From Symsagittifera roscoffensis (Eukaryota > Xenacoelomorpha > Acoela > Convolutidae), in contig NC_087064.1 in the NCBI RefSeq assembly GCF_963678635.1, positions 50,734,684 to 50,798,683 on the forward strand: DNA of 64,000 bases, given 5' to 3'. The notes under the pieces are model-generated. The model did no database searches, was not told the origin of the DNA, and saw only the letters and a list, made by a program, of their open reading frames with translations. The position numbers were made by a program, and so were the translations under genes. Every line of letters begins with the position of its first letter. Position 1 is the stretch's first letter. This document shows positions 8,566-17,911 of this stretch, in pieces.

Positions 8566-10505
8566 TTGACGTGCAAAAGAACAACCAGCTGAAGTTTAGT
8601 TTCACAGCAGTTCCGGGCACTGATCGGAGAGCCTGCTTCAATCGATCGACTTGGAGCCCAGCAGTAAACCTGCAGCAATTGCCACTTGGGACATCGCATC
8701 TGATACTGGGGGACAGCTTGGTCAGAGTGCTCCAGAATTGGAGGACCTCCTGGATCACTACGGTGATGGCCTTTGGAGGTGCAACGATAGCCCAGCTATT
8801 TTGGATGATGGAGCTGATGAACCCAGGAAGAATCCCTAACGTAATGATCCTAGTAGGGACGAATAACGTATCGAGAAGCTCAGATGAAGAGGAGGCACGA
8901 TGGGAGGCAATGATGGTGTGCCTATTTACTACTCTCTGGCAGAAATTCAACTGCGCGGTTTTGACCGTCTGCACTGTACCCATGAGTACGAAGACATTGA
9001 CAGCGACAGGAAGAAGACACAATGAAGGAGTAATCAGGTGGAACAACATCCTGAGAAATCTTGCTAGACGAAATGCTGGACGGATGATCCTTATGGATAT
9101 TGAACACGAGCTGAGAGCTATGGATCAATCCAGACTGACTACTGACGGGATCCACTTTGATAGCATTGAAGGACAAGCCCGGTTGAACCGAGTCTTTCAA
9201 GAGCGATTAGATGAAATGGAAGTCGAACTCTTCGACACGAGAGTGCTGAAGAAGGAAGAAACCTCGAATGAACCAAAAATTTCAACCTTCGCGCCTCCTA
9301 ACTTAGAAACGCGATTGGGAACGGTCCCAGCCGTGACGACCTATAAGCCACAAAGCTCCAGCGAGCCAGGTCAAAGAACAGATGTACAAGATCGATTGGG
9401 GGAAGCACCAATAAGGAGAACTATCAATCCTAGGCGAAGATTAGGACCTGTCAATCCGACCGTGGAGACGACCAGCAACTCCAGATCGGATACGAGATCG
9501 GAGACGACGAGCAACAATCGAGAGGAGCGACACCTAAATTGGAGCTCTTTGATGTGGTCGAAGCCCATACCTTCTCCCTGGCATATGTACAAAGAGGATC
9601 TGATGAAATTGAACCTTCAGACAATGAGCTTTGCAGCAGATGCCATGAGGATGTTGAACGGAGCGAGATTGTCTGTCAACGGACTGTACTCCATAACAGG
9701 CGTGGACTGGTTAATAGCTGCGGTCATAAACTTCAGCTCTACAACTGCCCTGAGTTTCGCCGATTTAGAGGGACTGCCCTCGAACAATACAATGGGTCCA
9801 GTGAACGCGAAATTCGACGTGAAGAAAGCTACGGATTCCTGGAACAAGATAAGTGATTTGAGACATACTCTTGTCCAGTACCTCCTGCAGCAGAATCGCT
9901 TTGGAACAGGAGAGGATGAAACAATCCAGAGGGAGGAAGACGTGCGACGTCATGTTGGGGGTATGCCCCTGCTAACTGATCTGAGCTTAGCTATGAGGAC
10001 CGATCCCTTAGCGTTGATCAGAGGAGCAACGGAGTTTGTGACGGTCATATATGGAACCGCAGTCACGTTTGCGTTCCCTGATGTTAAGATGGAAGCATGC
10101 AGGAGGTCGGTGCTGCACCTGAACCTCATATCAGCAGTGGACGGAAGTGCGCTGAATTGGTGTGAGCAGCATGTATTGCGAGAACTCATGAGCGAAGACC
10201 TGTTGTTTGCAAAGATATCGGAGCCGGAGATGACGGTTGTCAACGTTGTTGATCACTTCCGTAATCGTAAGGCAGAAGTGGACAGAGGGCACATTGAAAT
10301 ATTCCCAAAGCTCTGGAATCTAAGACCCTATGAAAAGACAAACGGCGAGATCACAAGAATTCCTCGACTGACTGCAGCATACCATAAGGTGAGAGAAGAG
10401 ACGAAAGGGTGGGGTGATTACAAGAAACTGCCGGAGGAAATCCCTGAATTCCCTTTGATAAGGAGGATGTTGCTCGGAGCAGTCTCCGCATTGCAAACTT
10501 GTTGA
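8562..10505 (+). CDS. SGNH/GDSL hydrolase fused to retroelement domain
   Basis: 647 codons; the first is GTG, so the true start is probably the upstream frame. Residues 50-210 show the SGNH hydrolase blocks in order: LILGDSLVR with catalytic Ser51, AFGGAT with the block II Gly, ILVGTNN with the Asn, and TTDGIH with Asp195 and His198. Spacing and motifs fit an intact esterase/lipase-type active site. Residues about 215-330 are disordered and rich in Thr, Arg and Ser. Residues about 340-640 match the left-hand copy (LLQQNR, GMPLLTDL, FPDV, PKLWNLRP). CR1-type non-LTR elements are known to carry SGNH esterases; here the relatives include a Gypsy integrase. The substrate is unknown. The frame ends at 10505, just after the RRMLLG motif, where coding shifts frame. 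Confidence 0.75.
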   Translation: MIDVQKNNQLKFSFTAVPGTDRRACFNRSTWSPAVNLQQLPLGTSHLILGDSLVRVLQNWRTSWITTVMAFGGATIAQLFWMMELMNPGRIPNVMILVGTNNVSRSSDEEEARWEAMMVCLFTTLWQKFNCAVLTVCTVPMSTKTLTATGRRHNEGVIRWNNILRNLARRNAGRMILMDIEHELRAMDQSRLTTDGIHFDSIEGQARLNRVFQERLDEMEVELFDTRVLKKEETSNEPKISTFAPPNLETRLGTVPAVTTYKPQSSSEPGQRTDVQDRLGEAPIRRTINPRRRLGPVNPTVETTSNSRSDTRSETTSNNREERHLNWSSLMWSKPIPSPWHMYKEDLMKLNLQTMSFAADAMRMLNGARLSVNGLYSITGVDWLIAAVINFSSTTALSFADLEGLPSNNTMGPVNAKFDVKKATDSWNKISDLRHTLVQYLLQQNRFGTGEDETIQREEDVRRHVGGMPLLTDLSLAMRTDPLALIRGATEFVTVIYGTAVTFAFPDVKMEACRRSVLHLNLISAVDGSALNWCEQHVLRELMSEDLLFAKISEPEMTVVNVVDHFRNRKAEVDRGHIEIFPKLWNLRPYEKTNGEITRIPRLTAAYHKVREETKGWGDYKKLPEEIPEFPLIRRMLLGAVSALQTC

Positions 10506-11018
10506 GAGCTTTTGAGACCAATGAAATGAGGAAGGCGAAGTTCTCGGAAACGATTGATCCGTGTTTTGTGGGCAGAAATGACGCAGTGCTACAGTATACG
10601 CAGTTTGCTGACACGGATCAAGCATCGAGAATGCGGATGAGCAACGCAGCGACTCCGAAGCCTGACAGATTTGACGAGGAATGGGCGAAACTGGATCTAG
10701 CGCCTATGACCATGAGAGGCAGAGCTGAATTACCAGAGGCTACTCTGATCTTGACGAGTGGGAAACCGGAGTTAACGGTGGGAGGAACGCTACAGACGAG
10801 AAACTTGCTAGCACCCTTCGGCTATGAAGAGATCAAAATAGTTTATGGAGACGAGGCAGATCAGTCAGCTGGCAGGCTGCTCATACCATATTTCCGGAAG
10901 TGACCAGAAGTGAAGAGCAAGGGCCCTCAAATTCAAGAAAGAAATCAGAACGAGATGATGGGCAGGGGGAAGCCGTCAATCGGAGGAACCTATGCATCAG
11001 GATCCCGATCAAGCTGAG
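10386..11018 (+). repeat. Segment A, first copy (633 bp)
   Basis: This 633-bp stretch recurs at 11446-12078 with only a few base differences and an offset of 1060. It spans the end of the SGNH-domain frame and a 134-codon frame (10499-10903) containing FETNEMRKAKF and ELTVGGTLQTRN, which is the frame-shifted continuation of the polyprotein. Its right edge meets segment B directly, unlike the second copy, where segment C intervenes. Confidence 0.9.
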
Positions 11019-11448
11019 CTAGTCCCAGTGGAATATAACCGACTGACAGTGTCGGAGACTGTGTCAACAGATGAGCTCGCCAGTGGATACATGAAAATGT
11101 TGGAGTACCGAAACTCGGCCAGAGGACACTTAATGGCTCTGGAAGACAAAAGTGCCGTGGAAGGTTATTTGGAGACGATGATGCAAGGCACCACCCTGAG
11201 GCAGAAGGCATACGGGACTTTGGTATCGTCTGAAATGCGTGCAGAAATGATCGAGCAGTTGGTGAGCCTTCCATAGAGAGCGGTAGTGTTACGGTACTTC
11301 GAAGAAGAAATGAGAACCACGCCGAAGATACACGCTCTGATAGCAGTACCTTACGTGAGAACTGAGTTACAACTGAGGTTCGCTTAGTGCATGATTGGAC
11401 TGACTTGCGGGGAATATGATTCAGAAGAAAGGAAAAGATCGAAGAAAG
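11019..11448 (+). repeat. Segment B, first copy (430 bp), truncated frame
   Basis: This repeats at 13068-13497 with an offset of 2049. It encodes LVPVEYNRLTVSETV onward. In this copy TGG has become TAG near 11274, so the frame ends at MIEQLVSLP, whereas the second copy reads through for about 40 more residues. This looks like a disabled duplicate fused to segment A by loss of segment C, with only AG in common at the joint. Confidence 0.85.
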
Positions 11449-12078
11449 GTGAGAGAAGAGACGAAAGGGTGGGGTGATTACAAGAAACTGCCGGAGGAAA
11501 TCCCTGAATTCCCTTTGACAAGGAGGATGTTGCTCGGAGCAGTCTCCGCATTGCAAACTTGTTGAGAGCTTTTGAGACCAATGAAATGAGGAAGGCGAAA
11601 TTTTCGGAAACGATTGATCCGTGTTTTGTGGGCAGAAATGACGCAGTGCTACAGTATACGCAGTTTGCTTACACGGATCAAGCATCGAGAATGCGGATGA
11701 GCAACGCAGCGACTCCGAAGCCTGACAGATTTGACGAGGAATGGGCGAAACTGGATCTAGCGCCTATAACCATGAGAGGCAGAGCTGAATTACCAGAGGC
11801 TACTCTGATCTTGACGAGTGGGAAACCGGAGTTAACGGTGGGAGGAACGCTACAGACGAGAAACTTGCTAGCACCCTTCGGCTATGAAGAGATCAAAATA
11901 GTTTATGGAGACGAGGCAGATCAGTCAGCTGGCAGGCTGCTCATACCATATTTCCGGAAGTGACTAGAAGTGAAGAGCAAGGGCCCTCAAATTCAAGAAA
12001 GAAATCAGAACGAGATGATGGGCAGGGGGAAGCCGTCAATCGGAGGAACCTATGCATCAGGATCCCGATCAAGCTGAG
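11446..12078 (+). repeat. Segment A, second copy
   Basis: Near-identical to 10386-11018. It contains the same 134-codon open frame (11559-11963), with the small differences D to Y and M to I. Here it is followed by segment C, so 11446-13497 preserves the original order A-C-B. Confidence 0.9.
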
Positions 12079-12300
12079 AAGGAAGACGATAAGGCATCGA
12101 CAGGAGGATTATCCAGCCTAGACTTCAATTTCCTCAGTGATTTTGAAAGCGGCGCGGATGCGTTGGAAGCGACGACTGAGTCAGCAGACGAGGGTACTTC
12201 CACGCTGGAACCCCCTCAGCCTTTATGGAAACGAGCCATAATTTACCGGAGAGCGGCTCTCCGAGCAATTCTAAAGATAACGAACAGAGACACTTGATGG
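12052..12300 (+). pseudogene. Short acidic frame of segment C
   Basis: An 81-codon open frame runs across the A2/C junction, with acidic and Ser/Thr-rich content (DFNFLSDFESGAD) and a basic end (YRRAALRAILK). It ends at 12297, and the following 80 bp change frame before the next long frame at 12378. It is part of the same decayed polyprotein, and no domain is recognised. Confidence 0.4.
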
Positions 12301-12377
12301 AATCACTAAGGAGAAGGAGAATAGAAGGCGCTGCCAGAGTACTTTTCTTGGAAACGTAGCCCGAAGAAGAGTGGGAG

Positions 12378-13436
12378 GTGCATCACAGAGACCATGAAAA
12401 TAAGACGGGATGTAGAATGGATAGAGTAGCCTTCATGGAAGAGGTCTGGACAGTAGTTCAGAGCTACGGCACCCAGTCTATTTTGAAACTAGTTCTCAAC
12501 CGACCACTAATGCGGGAGGTCCTTGACAATCTCGACGAGTGTGAGGGGAGATTGAGCGAGTTGTTGATCAACTCAGCCACTGTTGAAAGTGAGGCAAACT
12601 CTCCTATCAAGATGACGCCGCAAGAAGACAACGGAGAAGTGGTATATCTGTCAAGAACCCGGAAGAGAACGATGCGATCAAAATTGGTGATTGATAAGAT
12701 TAATGAAATGAAGATGCAACTGGGCAGCAAGGTGATATTGAGGAAAGCGGGAAAAGCAAAGTTGGATTCTGAAATTTTGACAAAAGTTGTCAACTCAGCG
12801 AAAAGAAAACGAGTCGAAGAGGCTATGGATTTGGGACAGGGTGATGATCGATTGCCTGACACAGACAGGATGTTGACTGATGTAGCGATGGTGCCACCCA
12901 TTCTCATGGCAGAAATAAAATCAACCGGTCACAAAACCAAGAGGAAGGACCGCACTCTGACTGGAGCTTCATTAGAAATGGAGATACCCAGCCATTGTGG
13001 AGAGAGTATCATGAAAGTCTTTAAACCGTCTCCCATGAACCACGGAAAGGGAAGTGTTGTAGGACAGCTAGTCCCAGTGGAATATAACCGACTGACAGTG
13101 TCGGAGACTGTGTCAACAGATGAGCTCGCCAGTGGATACATGAAAATGTTGGAGTACCGAAACTCGGCCAGAGGACACTTAATGGCTCTGGAAGACAAAA
13201 GTGCCGTGGAAGGTTATTTGGAGACGATGATGCAAGGCACCACCCTGAGGCAGAAGGCATACGGGACTTTGGTATCGTCTGAAATGCGTGCAGAAACGAT
13301 CGAGCAGTTGGTGAGCCTTCCATGGAGAGCGGTAGTGTTACGGAACTTCGAAGAAGAAATGAGAACCACGCCGAAGATACACGCTCTGATAGCAGTACCT
13401 TACGTGAGAACTGAGTTACAACTGAGGTTCGCTTAG
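12378..13436 (+). CDS. Unknown retroelement protein segment C-B
   Basis: 352 codons from ATG 12378 to TAG 13434-13436. The N-terminal 220 residues (segment C) are helical and charged, with VVQSYGTQSILKLVL, ECEGRLSELL and a run of Lys/Arg near residues 90-150. The C-terminal part is segment B2 (VPVEYNRLTVSETVSTDEL, MKMLEYRNSARGHLM, TPKIHALIAVPYVRTELQL). It lies between the SGNH-containing frame and the Y-domain frame and is probably one more piece of the same polyprotein. I recognise no family. The first B copy at 11019-11448 is a truncated duplicate of its end. Confidence 0.5.
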   Translation: MHHRDHENKTGCRMDRVAFMEEVWTVVQSYGTQSILKLVLNRPLMREVLDNLDECEGRLSELLINSATVESEANSPIKMTPQEDNGEVVYLSRTRKRTMRSKLVIDKINEMKMQLGSKVILRKAGKAKLDSEILTKVVNSAKRKRVEEAMDLGQGDDRLPDTDRMLTDVAMVPPILMAEIKSTGHKTKRKDRTLTGASLEMEIPSHCGESIMKVFKPSPMNHGKGSVVGQLVPVEYNRLTVSETVSTDELASGYMKMLEYRNSARGHLMALEDKSAVEGYLETMMQGTTLRQKAYGTLVSSEMRAETIEQLVSLPWRAVVLRNFEEEMRTTPKIHALIAVPYVRTELQLRFA

Positions 13437-13497
13437 TGCATGATTGGACTGACTTGCGGGGAATATGATTCAGAAGAAAGGAAAAGATCGAAGAAAG
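13068..13497 (+). repeat. Segment B, second (intact) copy
   Basis: Direct repeat of 11019-11448. Here the frame stays open through VVLRNFEEEMRTTPK to the stop at 13434-13436, so this copy is likely the parental one. The right edge of the repeat, GAAGAAAG, is the joint where segment A begins again after the first copy. Confidence 0.85.
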
Positions 13498-13626
13498 AAA
13501 AGGTGTTCTTAATGACGAGTATGAGAGATCTGATAGCCTAAGAGGAAGCAGCAATAGCATGCGCGAAGCAGAGAGACGCTCTCTGGTTCATTCGGTTCAT
13601 GATAGAACAAATTTCAGTGCCTGCTC

Positions 13627-15096
13627 TTGCTAGCATTTCTGGATATACATCAAAGCAAACCAATGCGAGTAAATATGAAAGAACCCGTGGAACTAGAACC
13701 CATGAAGAAAATAGACGAAATAAGGAGATTCTCAAACAAAGAGCTGAGGCTCACTAAGGAATCTATGGTAGCACTGCCAAAATCCAGTGAATACTGTGGA
13801 CCAATCAGAAAGAATTCATACAGTTACGTGTCCGGAGTCATAGGGATAGTGTACAGCCCTTTCCTAAATGAAGACATACGCGATTGCTTCTTTGATTACG
13901 AGCAAGCAGTGTTGCTAAGATTCTGGTGGTCGAGAATTGCAACGATAAAATGCGCTGCTAATCAGCAAACCAAGCTGGAGCTAGTCTTGGAGGAAAATCT
14001 GGCTGCACGTCCAGTACCAGAGTCTGATAAACGAGTAGAGTTTGGTTTGGGATTCTCATACGAACTGCTGAGAACGAGCTTGATGGTGGTATGGGAACTG
14101 ATGAAACCATCATGGTGTCCTATTCCCAACGCTGATGATTCGATATTACGTGCGACGCAAGACGTACAGAGGAAATTGAACTCAGACTGTAACCTGCGTG
14201 ATCTTAACATCATCTATAACGTGATGACGACAGCCTCTAAGATCAACGGAGAGGACAAAGTTGAGTTGCCTGTCTGGGGACCAGAGGACTGGGTCAAACC
14301 TGATAGCTGTCGGGCAGAAGTATGTGGACTGGAAGGTCTCATCTGTGGAGGTCTGGATTGCGTAAAGACCTTGGAGAAGCAACAAAAGCAATTGACAGTA
14401 TTGTTTGGGAACATTGTGATGAAGGCGAAAACGGAAACGGAACTAATTGCAGATGGCCATGGAGGAACCGAGGTGAATCTAGTGACTGCACTAGGATTCT
14501 ACAGCATGTTTGGTTCTTTAGAGTCACTGTTGAATTTAGAACAAAAGCATGAGATGGTCACGGCTATCAGCGTAGAAGTGTTCCCAGGAGTTTTGCAGTC
14601 TGAGCAAAAGCACATAGGAAAGTGGAGGGAAGCGATCGAGGCAGAAATGAACATCTGGCACAGTGAAACTTATCGCAGACCATCTGGAGCGCGATATTTA
14701 GTGGGATCGACATTAGCTTCCAGGTGCAAGAGCAGATACCCGGTGCAATTCGTAGCGGTGGATGTGAAAAGTACGAGAACGATCGTGGATCAAGCCTTCT
14801 CGGTGCCAAAATGCGTAAGACTGGCGAGAATGTCAGAAAAATCTTACGAGTTACTGTGCAAGATATTCTCAGCAGTTCCAGAGAAAACTGAAGAGGAGTT
14901 AGAATCGATACTGGGAAAAAAGTTCATGGGATACGCCAGTGGGAACTTCAGTGACTTTGAAAGACAAAAGCAGAGAGAATCAACAGTCACGGATTACAAT
15001 GCAGTAGATGAGAATGATGGAGTCCACCGAGTGATGATGGAAGTGGAACCACTACTGGAAGCTTCGGGAAAGCGTAATTGGAGGAGCATCATGTAA
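13627..15096 (+). CDS. Conserved unknown domain Y protein, right copy
   Basis: 489 codons, the best-preserved version of domain Y. Residues about 75-345 align with the left copy at 2828-3640 (FDYEQAVLL, VWELMKPSWCP, IADGHGGTEVNLVTALGF, SVEVFPGVLQ). Residues 345-489 extend into a region that the left copy holds only in fragments near 3661-3800. There is no aspartic-protease, RT or RNase H signature. Three Cys occur at GLICGGLDC and nearby, but no zinc-finger spacing is convincing. It sits downstream of the Gag-like, SGNH and C-B frames in the same orientation. The function is unknown. Confidence 0.55.
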   Translation: MLAFLDIHQSKPMRVNMKEPVELEPMKKIDEIRRFSNKELRLTKESMVALPKSSEYCGPIRKNSYSYVSGVIGIVYSPFLNEDIRDCFFDYEQAVLLRFWWSRIATIKCAANQQTKLELVLEENLAARPVPESDKRVEFGLGFSYELLRTSLMVVWELMKPSWCPIPNADDSILRATQDVQRKLNSDCNLRDLNIIYNVMTTASKINGEDKVELPVWGPEDWVKPDSCRAEVCGLEGLICGGLDCVKTLEKQQKQLTVLFGNIVMKAKTETELIADGHGGTEVNLVTALGFYSMFGSLESLLNLEQKHEMVTAISVEVFPGVLQSEQKHIGKWREAIEAEMNIWHSETYRRPSGARYLVGSTLASRCKSRYPVQFVAVDVKSTRTIVDQAFSVPKCVRLARMSEKSYELLCKIFSAVPEKTEEELESILGKKFMGYASGNFSDFERQKQRESTVTDYNAVDENDGVHRVMMEVEPLLEASGKRNWRSIM

Positions 15097-15814
15097 ACAC
15101 ATGATGAGTTCCCCTGCCATTGCTTGCTGCAAACATGGTGGTACCCCGTGCGTAATAATCTGGTGTTGATCTGGGACTGTGGACAGCTGCTCTCCATGGG
15201 TTTACCAGACTCATCACAGCCCATACCGATAGTAATAGTGGGAGTTATGATGGCGATACGATTGCTGGAAGCTCATGTCAAGGAAAACAAAAGATCTTTT
15301 TGAGACAATGTGCAAAATCTTGAACATTTCGATGGAAGTGAAAAGATATGGACCAGAAGACAACTGATGCCATGGTTTAGAGCCAACATGACTGCATGGT
15401 TAAGCGAATATGCTGAAAAGCATGTCGAAGCATAGCAGAGTGTACAGTGCGTATCAGCTGGACATTGGAGCAGGAGCTTTCAAGCGAGCTTTTGCAACTC
15501 ATCGGAATGCAGTGACCACCGCACTAAAGAGAACTTCTAGGATGAGTGAATGTAACGGAAGGGAGAAAGAAGAGATGTTAACGGAAGATTTGGAGAGAAA
15601 CGTGACGTTGTGCCTCAACAATAGTTTCTGCCGAAACAGAGAATCTAACGTTGACAACGTTGATCCCCTACCTTGTTGTAAACAAAAAGTAGAAGAGCAG
15701 AAGTGTTGGAGGACTGCTTTCAACAGCGTCAGAATAGCTACCGACGTGTCGCAAGACACAGAGACTGATGGATCACAGTCTCTGGTGGATCACAGAGACA
15801 CAGAGACACAGTGA
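15097..15814 (+). pseudogene. Decayed 3' end of right polyprotein copy
   Basis: After the stop at 15096, coding-like sequence continues in other frames. Around 15107-15300 one frame gives WWYPVRNNLVLIWDCGQLL and a short hydrophobic IVIVGVMMAIRLL segment. The frame 15410-15814 gives 134 residues with YQLDIGAGAFKRAFATHR and a Cys-containing, charged tail (LCLNNSFCRNRES). Base composition is like the upstream block and changes to AT-rich after about 15840, which marks the end of the element. No integrase follows here. Confidence 0.4.
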
Positions 15815-15839
15815 CTGAGTCAATAACGCAGGAGGAGGA

Positions 15840-16841
15840 GATGGAACATTGACAAAAGGCCGAAAAACAAGATGCAAAAAAAAAGAAATTAGAAGAATTT
15901 AGAAGTAATAGAACTTCTAAACGACAAAAAAAGAAAAAACAAAGAAGTGACGAAAGAGAAGAAGCTAAAACTCAGAATCGTTTTGTATGTGACAAAAAAA
16001 CACAAATGAGAAACAAATCAACCAAGTTGTAATTGAAACTGAAAAAAAAAACATTTAGTTGAGTTTTGAAGAATAAAGAATCTGTTGCAATTTTTAAGTT
16101 TGCATTTTGATTTTACTTAATGGCTTTAGAGACACTTACTTTTTATTTAGAAAGGCTTGAGTGAAGAGTATATTTAAATATTCTAGCCTGCATGATTGTT
16201 TTTACACAACTAGGTTGACTGATCACTTTGTGGTGACATGAAAGGCTTGGTTATTATCTAGAAGAGGGAGATTATTTCATTGTTCCTTCTAACCACAGAG
16301 TTCCTTAATTTTAATATCCAGGAACAATAACAACTAAATTTTCAAAGGGAAGAAGCATAGTATGATAGTCTTAGCTTGTTGGTTGGCAGGACTGTCCTGC
16401 AAACTAACACCTTTTAAAACCTAGAAGAAAAAATTTTAAATCATGGTTTTGACATTGAAAACCAGAAAAAATGTTTTATCTTAAGTCATATCCTCGAAAG
16501 TGCAGATTAGTGAAAGAATTTGGAAGGCTATAGTAGCGTAGTATGATGCCATTGATTTTCTGCAGTGAGTCGATATGGCGTGGATGAAAGTGATTAAGTG
16601 CATTTTGTAAATTCTGTTCATGGCACTGTACCATTTTGACGAAGACTACGAGATTCACTGGGGACATTGACTGGGCTGTCAGGGGATTATTTGACAATCG
16701 ACCAGAATGTACGAAAATGCAGATCTGTATTCGTACTTGCTGACCTGGAAAATTGACGGTTTTAACAGATTAGCAACGTTATTTGAACGATTAGATGAAT
16801 TGTGAAGGTCAGAATAATCTGGTATTTTAAATTTTTACACC
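15840..16841. other. AT-rich intergenic spacer with palindrome
   Basis: I see no gene here. The first 240 bp are very A-rich. A perfect inverted repeat GCAGGAC-T-GTCCTGC lies at about 16388-16402. An AATTGAATT-rich stretch leads into the tandem array, whose first recognisable motif (GTTTGATAC) starts near 16842. A 73-codon minus-strand frame at 16476-16697 has no recognisable content. Confidence 0.5.
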
Positions 16842-17031
16842 GTTTGATACAAATTTTTAGCTTCCTAGTCATGTCCTGAATTGAATTTAATTAACATCTA
16901 GATTCATTTTTAGATAATGAGAAGCTAGGAGTTGAGGGAAAGGGTTGATCCATCTTCGATGGAGATGATGATCTTTATCTACTGAACAAAAACAATAGTA
17001 ATATAAACAATAGTAGTAGCCTGTTTCTAGG

Positions 17032-17078
17032 AGTGATCTCGTGGTCTGGGGATACTGAGACCCAGCCATGAGCTCACT
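17032..17078. other. Conserved 17-bp hairpin, first of twelve
   Basis: AGTGA / CTCGTGG / CTGGG pairs with CCCAG / CCATGAG / TCACT around a 10-nt loop (GATACTGAGA), with one T bulge and one mismatch. A hairpin at the same place occurs in every unit, about 170 bp after the anchor. In the unit near 23694 the G-T pair is A-T (CTCATGG/CCATGAG), so pairing improves. A few units have single mismatches (for example near 18215 and 24510). Confidence 0.7.
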
Positions 17079-17281
17079 AGTTTTGCATGTAATTAAGTTA
17101 ATTTAAGCGTTCTGGTTGAAGCCGGAGAACAGTAACGTTTTTGTCGACCCGATGTTGGGAAAACTACCAAAAGAACTGGCTTTGGTAGAGACGGTGAGAA
17201 GCATGTAGAGCTTTGTTCAGAAGCTGACCAGTCGTTTTATAGCTTAGCTTTATTTTCCGTCGATATGTACTTCCGGGCGAA

Positions 17282-17911
17282 TGTTACAGACCTTAAGTTT
17301 TTTTCTTGCAAAAATAAATTCTCGCCTTAAAATTTCTATTTCGCCCTTACGTCATCAAATTTTAAAGTAAAGTCGATTTCAGATGTTAGTTTTCAGAAGA
17401 CCTTGACTCCCCTCACGTGGCTGCAGTTCCATTGCGGAACTGCACTTGTTGTCCAGCTCCGATTAATTCTGAGTGAATCATTGTTAAGTGAATTTTTTTG
17501 CTTGTATCGTAGCTGCTCTAGCGAGAGCAATTCACGCAAACGTCACACTTCTGAGAAACGTCGAAACGGCCATTTTTAGAAGTAAATCAGAAAAAAAACA
17601 ACAATAGTGGCAATAAAAATGACGAGAAATAGCAAAATACAACTGGAAATGTTACAGATCTTAAGTTTTTTTCTAGCAAAAATTAATTCTCGCCACAAAA
17701 GTTCTTTTTTGCCCTTACGTCATCAAGTTTTAAAGTAATGTCGATTTCAGATGTTAGTTTTCAGAAAACTTTGAATCCGCTCACATGGCTGCAGATCCAT
17801 TGCGGATCTGCACTTGTTGTCCAGCTCCGGTAAATTCTGTGTGAATCAATGTGTTAAATGAATTTTTTTGCTTGTTTCGTAGCTGCTCTAGCAAAAGCAA
17901 TTCACGCAAAC
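17282..17911. repeat. Internal sub-repeat pair of a long unit
   Basis: Within the first unit, 17282-17551 and 17648-17911 are two related copies of one sub-unit, offset by about 366 bp. Each has GTTACAGA-CTTAAGTTTTTTTCT, a TTACGTCATCAA stretch, an inverted repeat around ATTGC, an AATTTTTTTG run and the GCTCT-AGCG-AGAGC or similar stem. About 95 bp of A-rich spacer separates them. Confidence 0.85.

Noticed and set aside
11041-13067. Segment C as a retained intron missing from the first A-B copy
   Set aside because: The left edge of C begins AAGG instead of GT, so splicing cannot explain its absence; a deletion at AG microhomology fits better.
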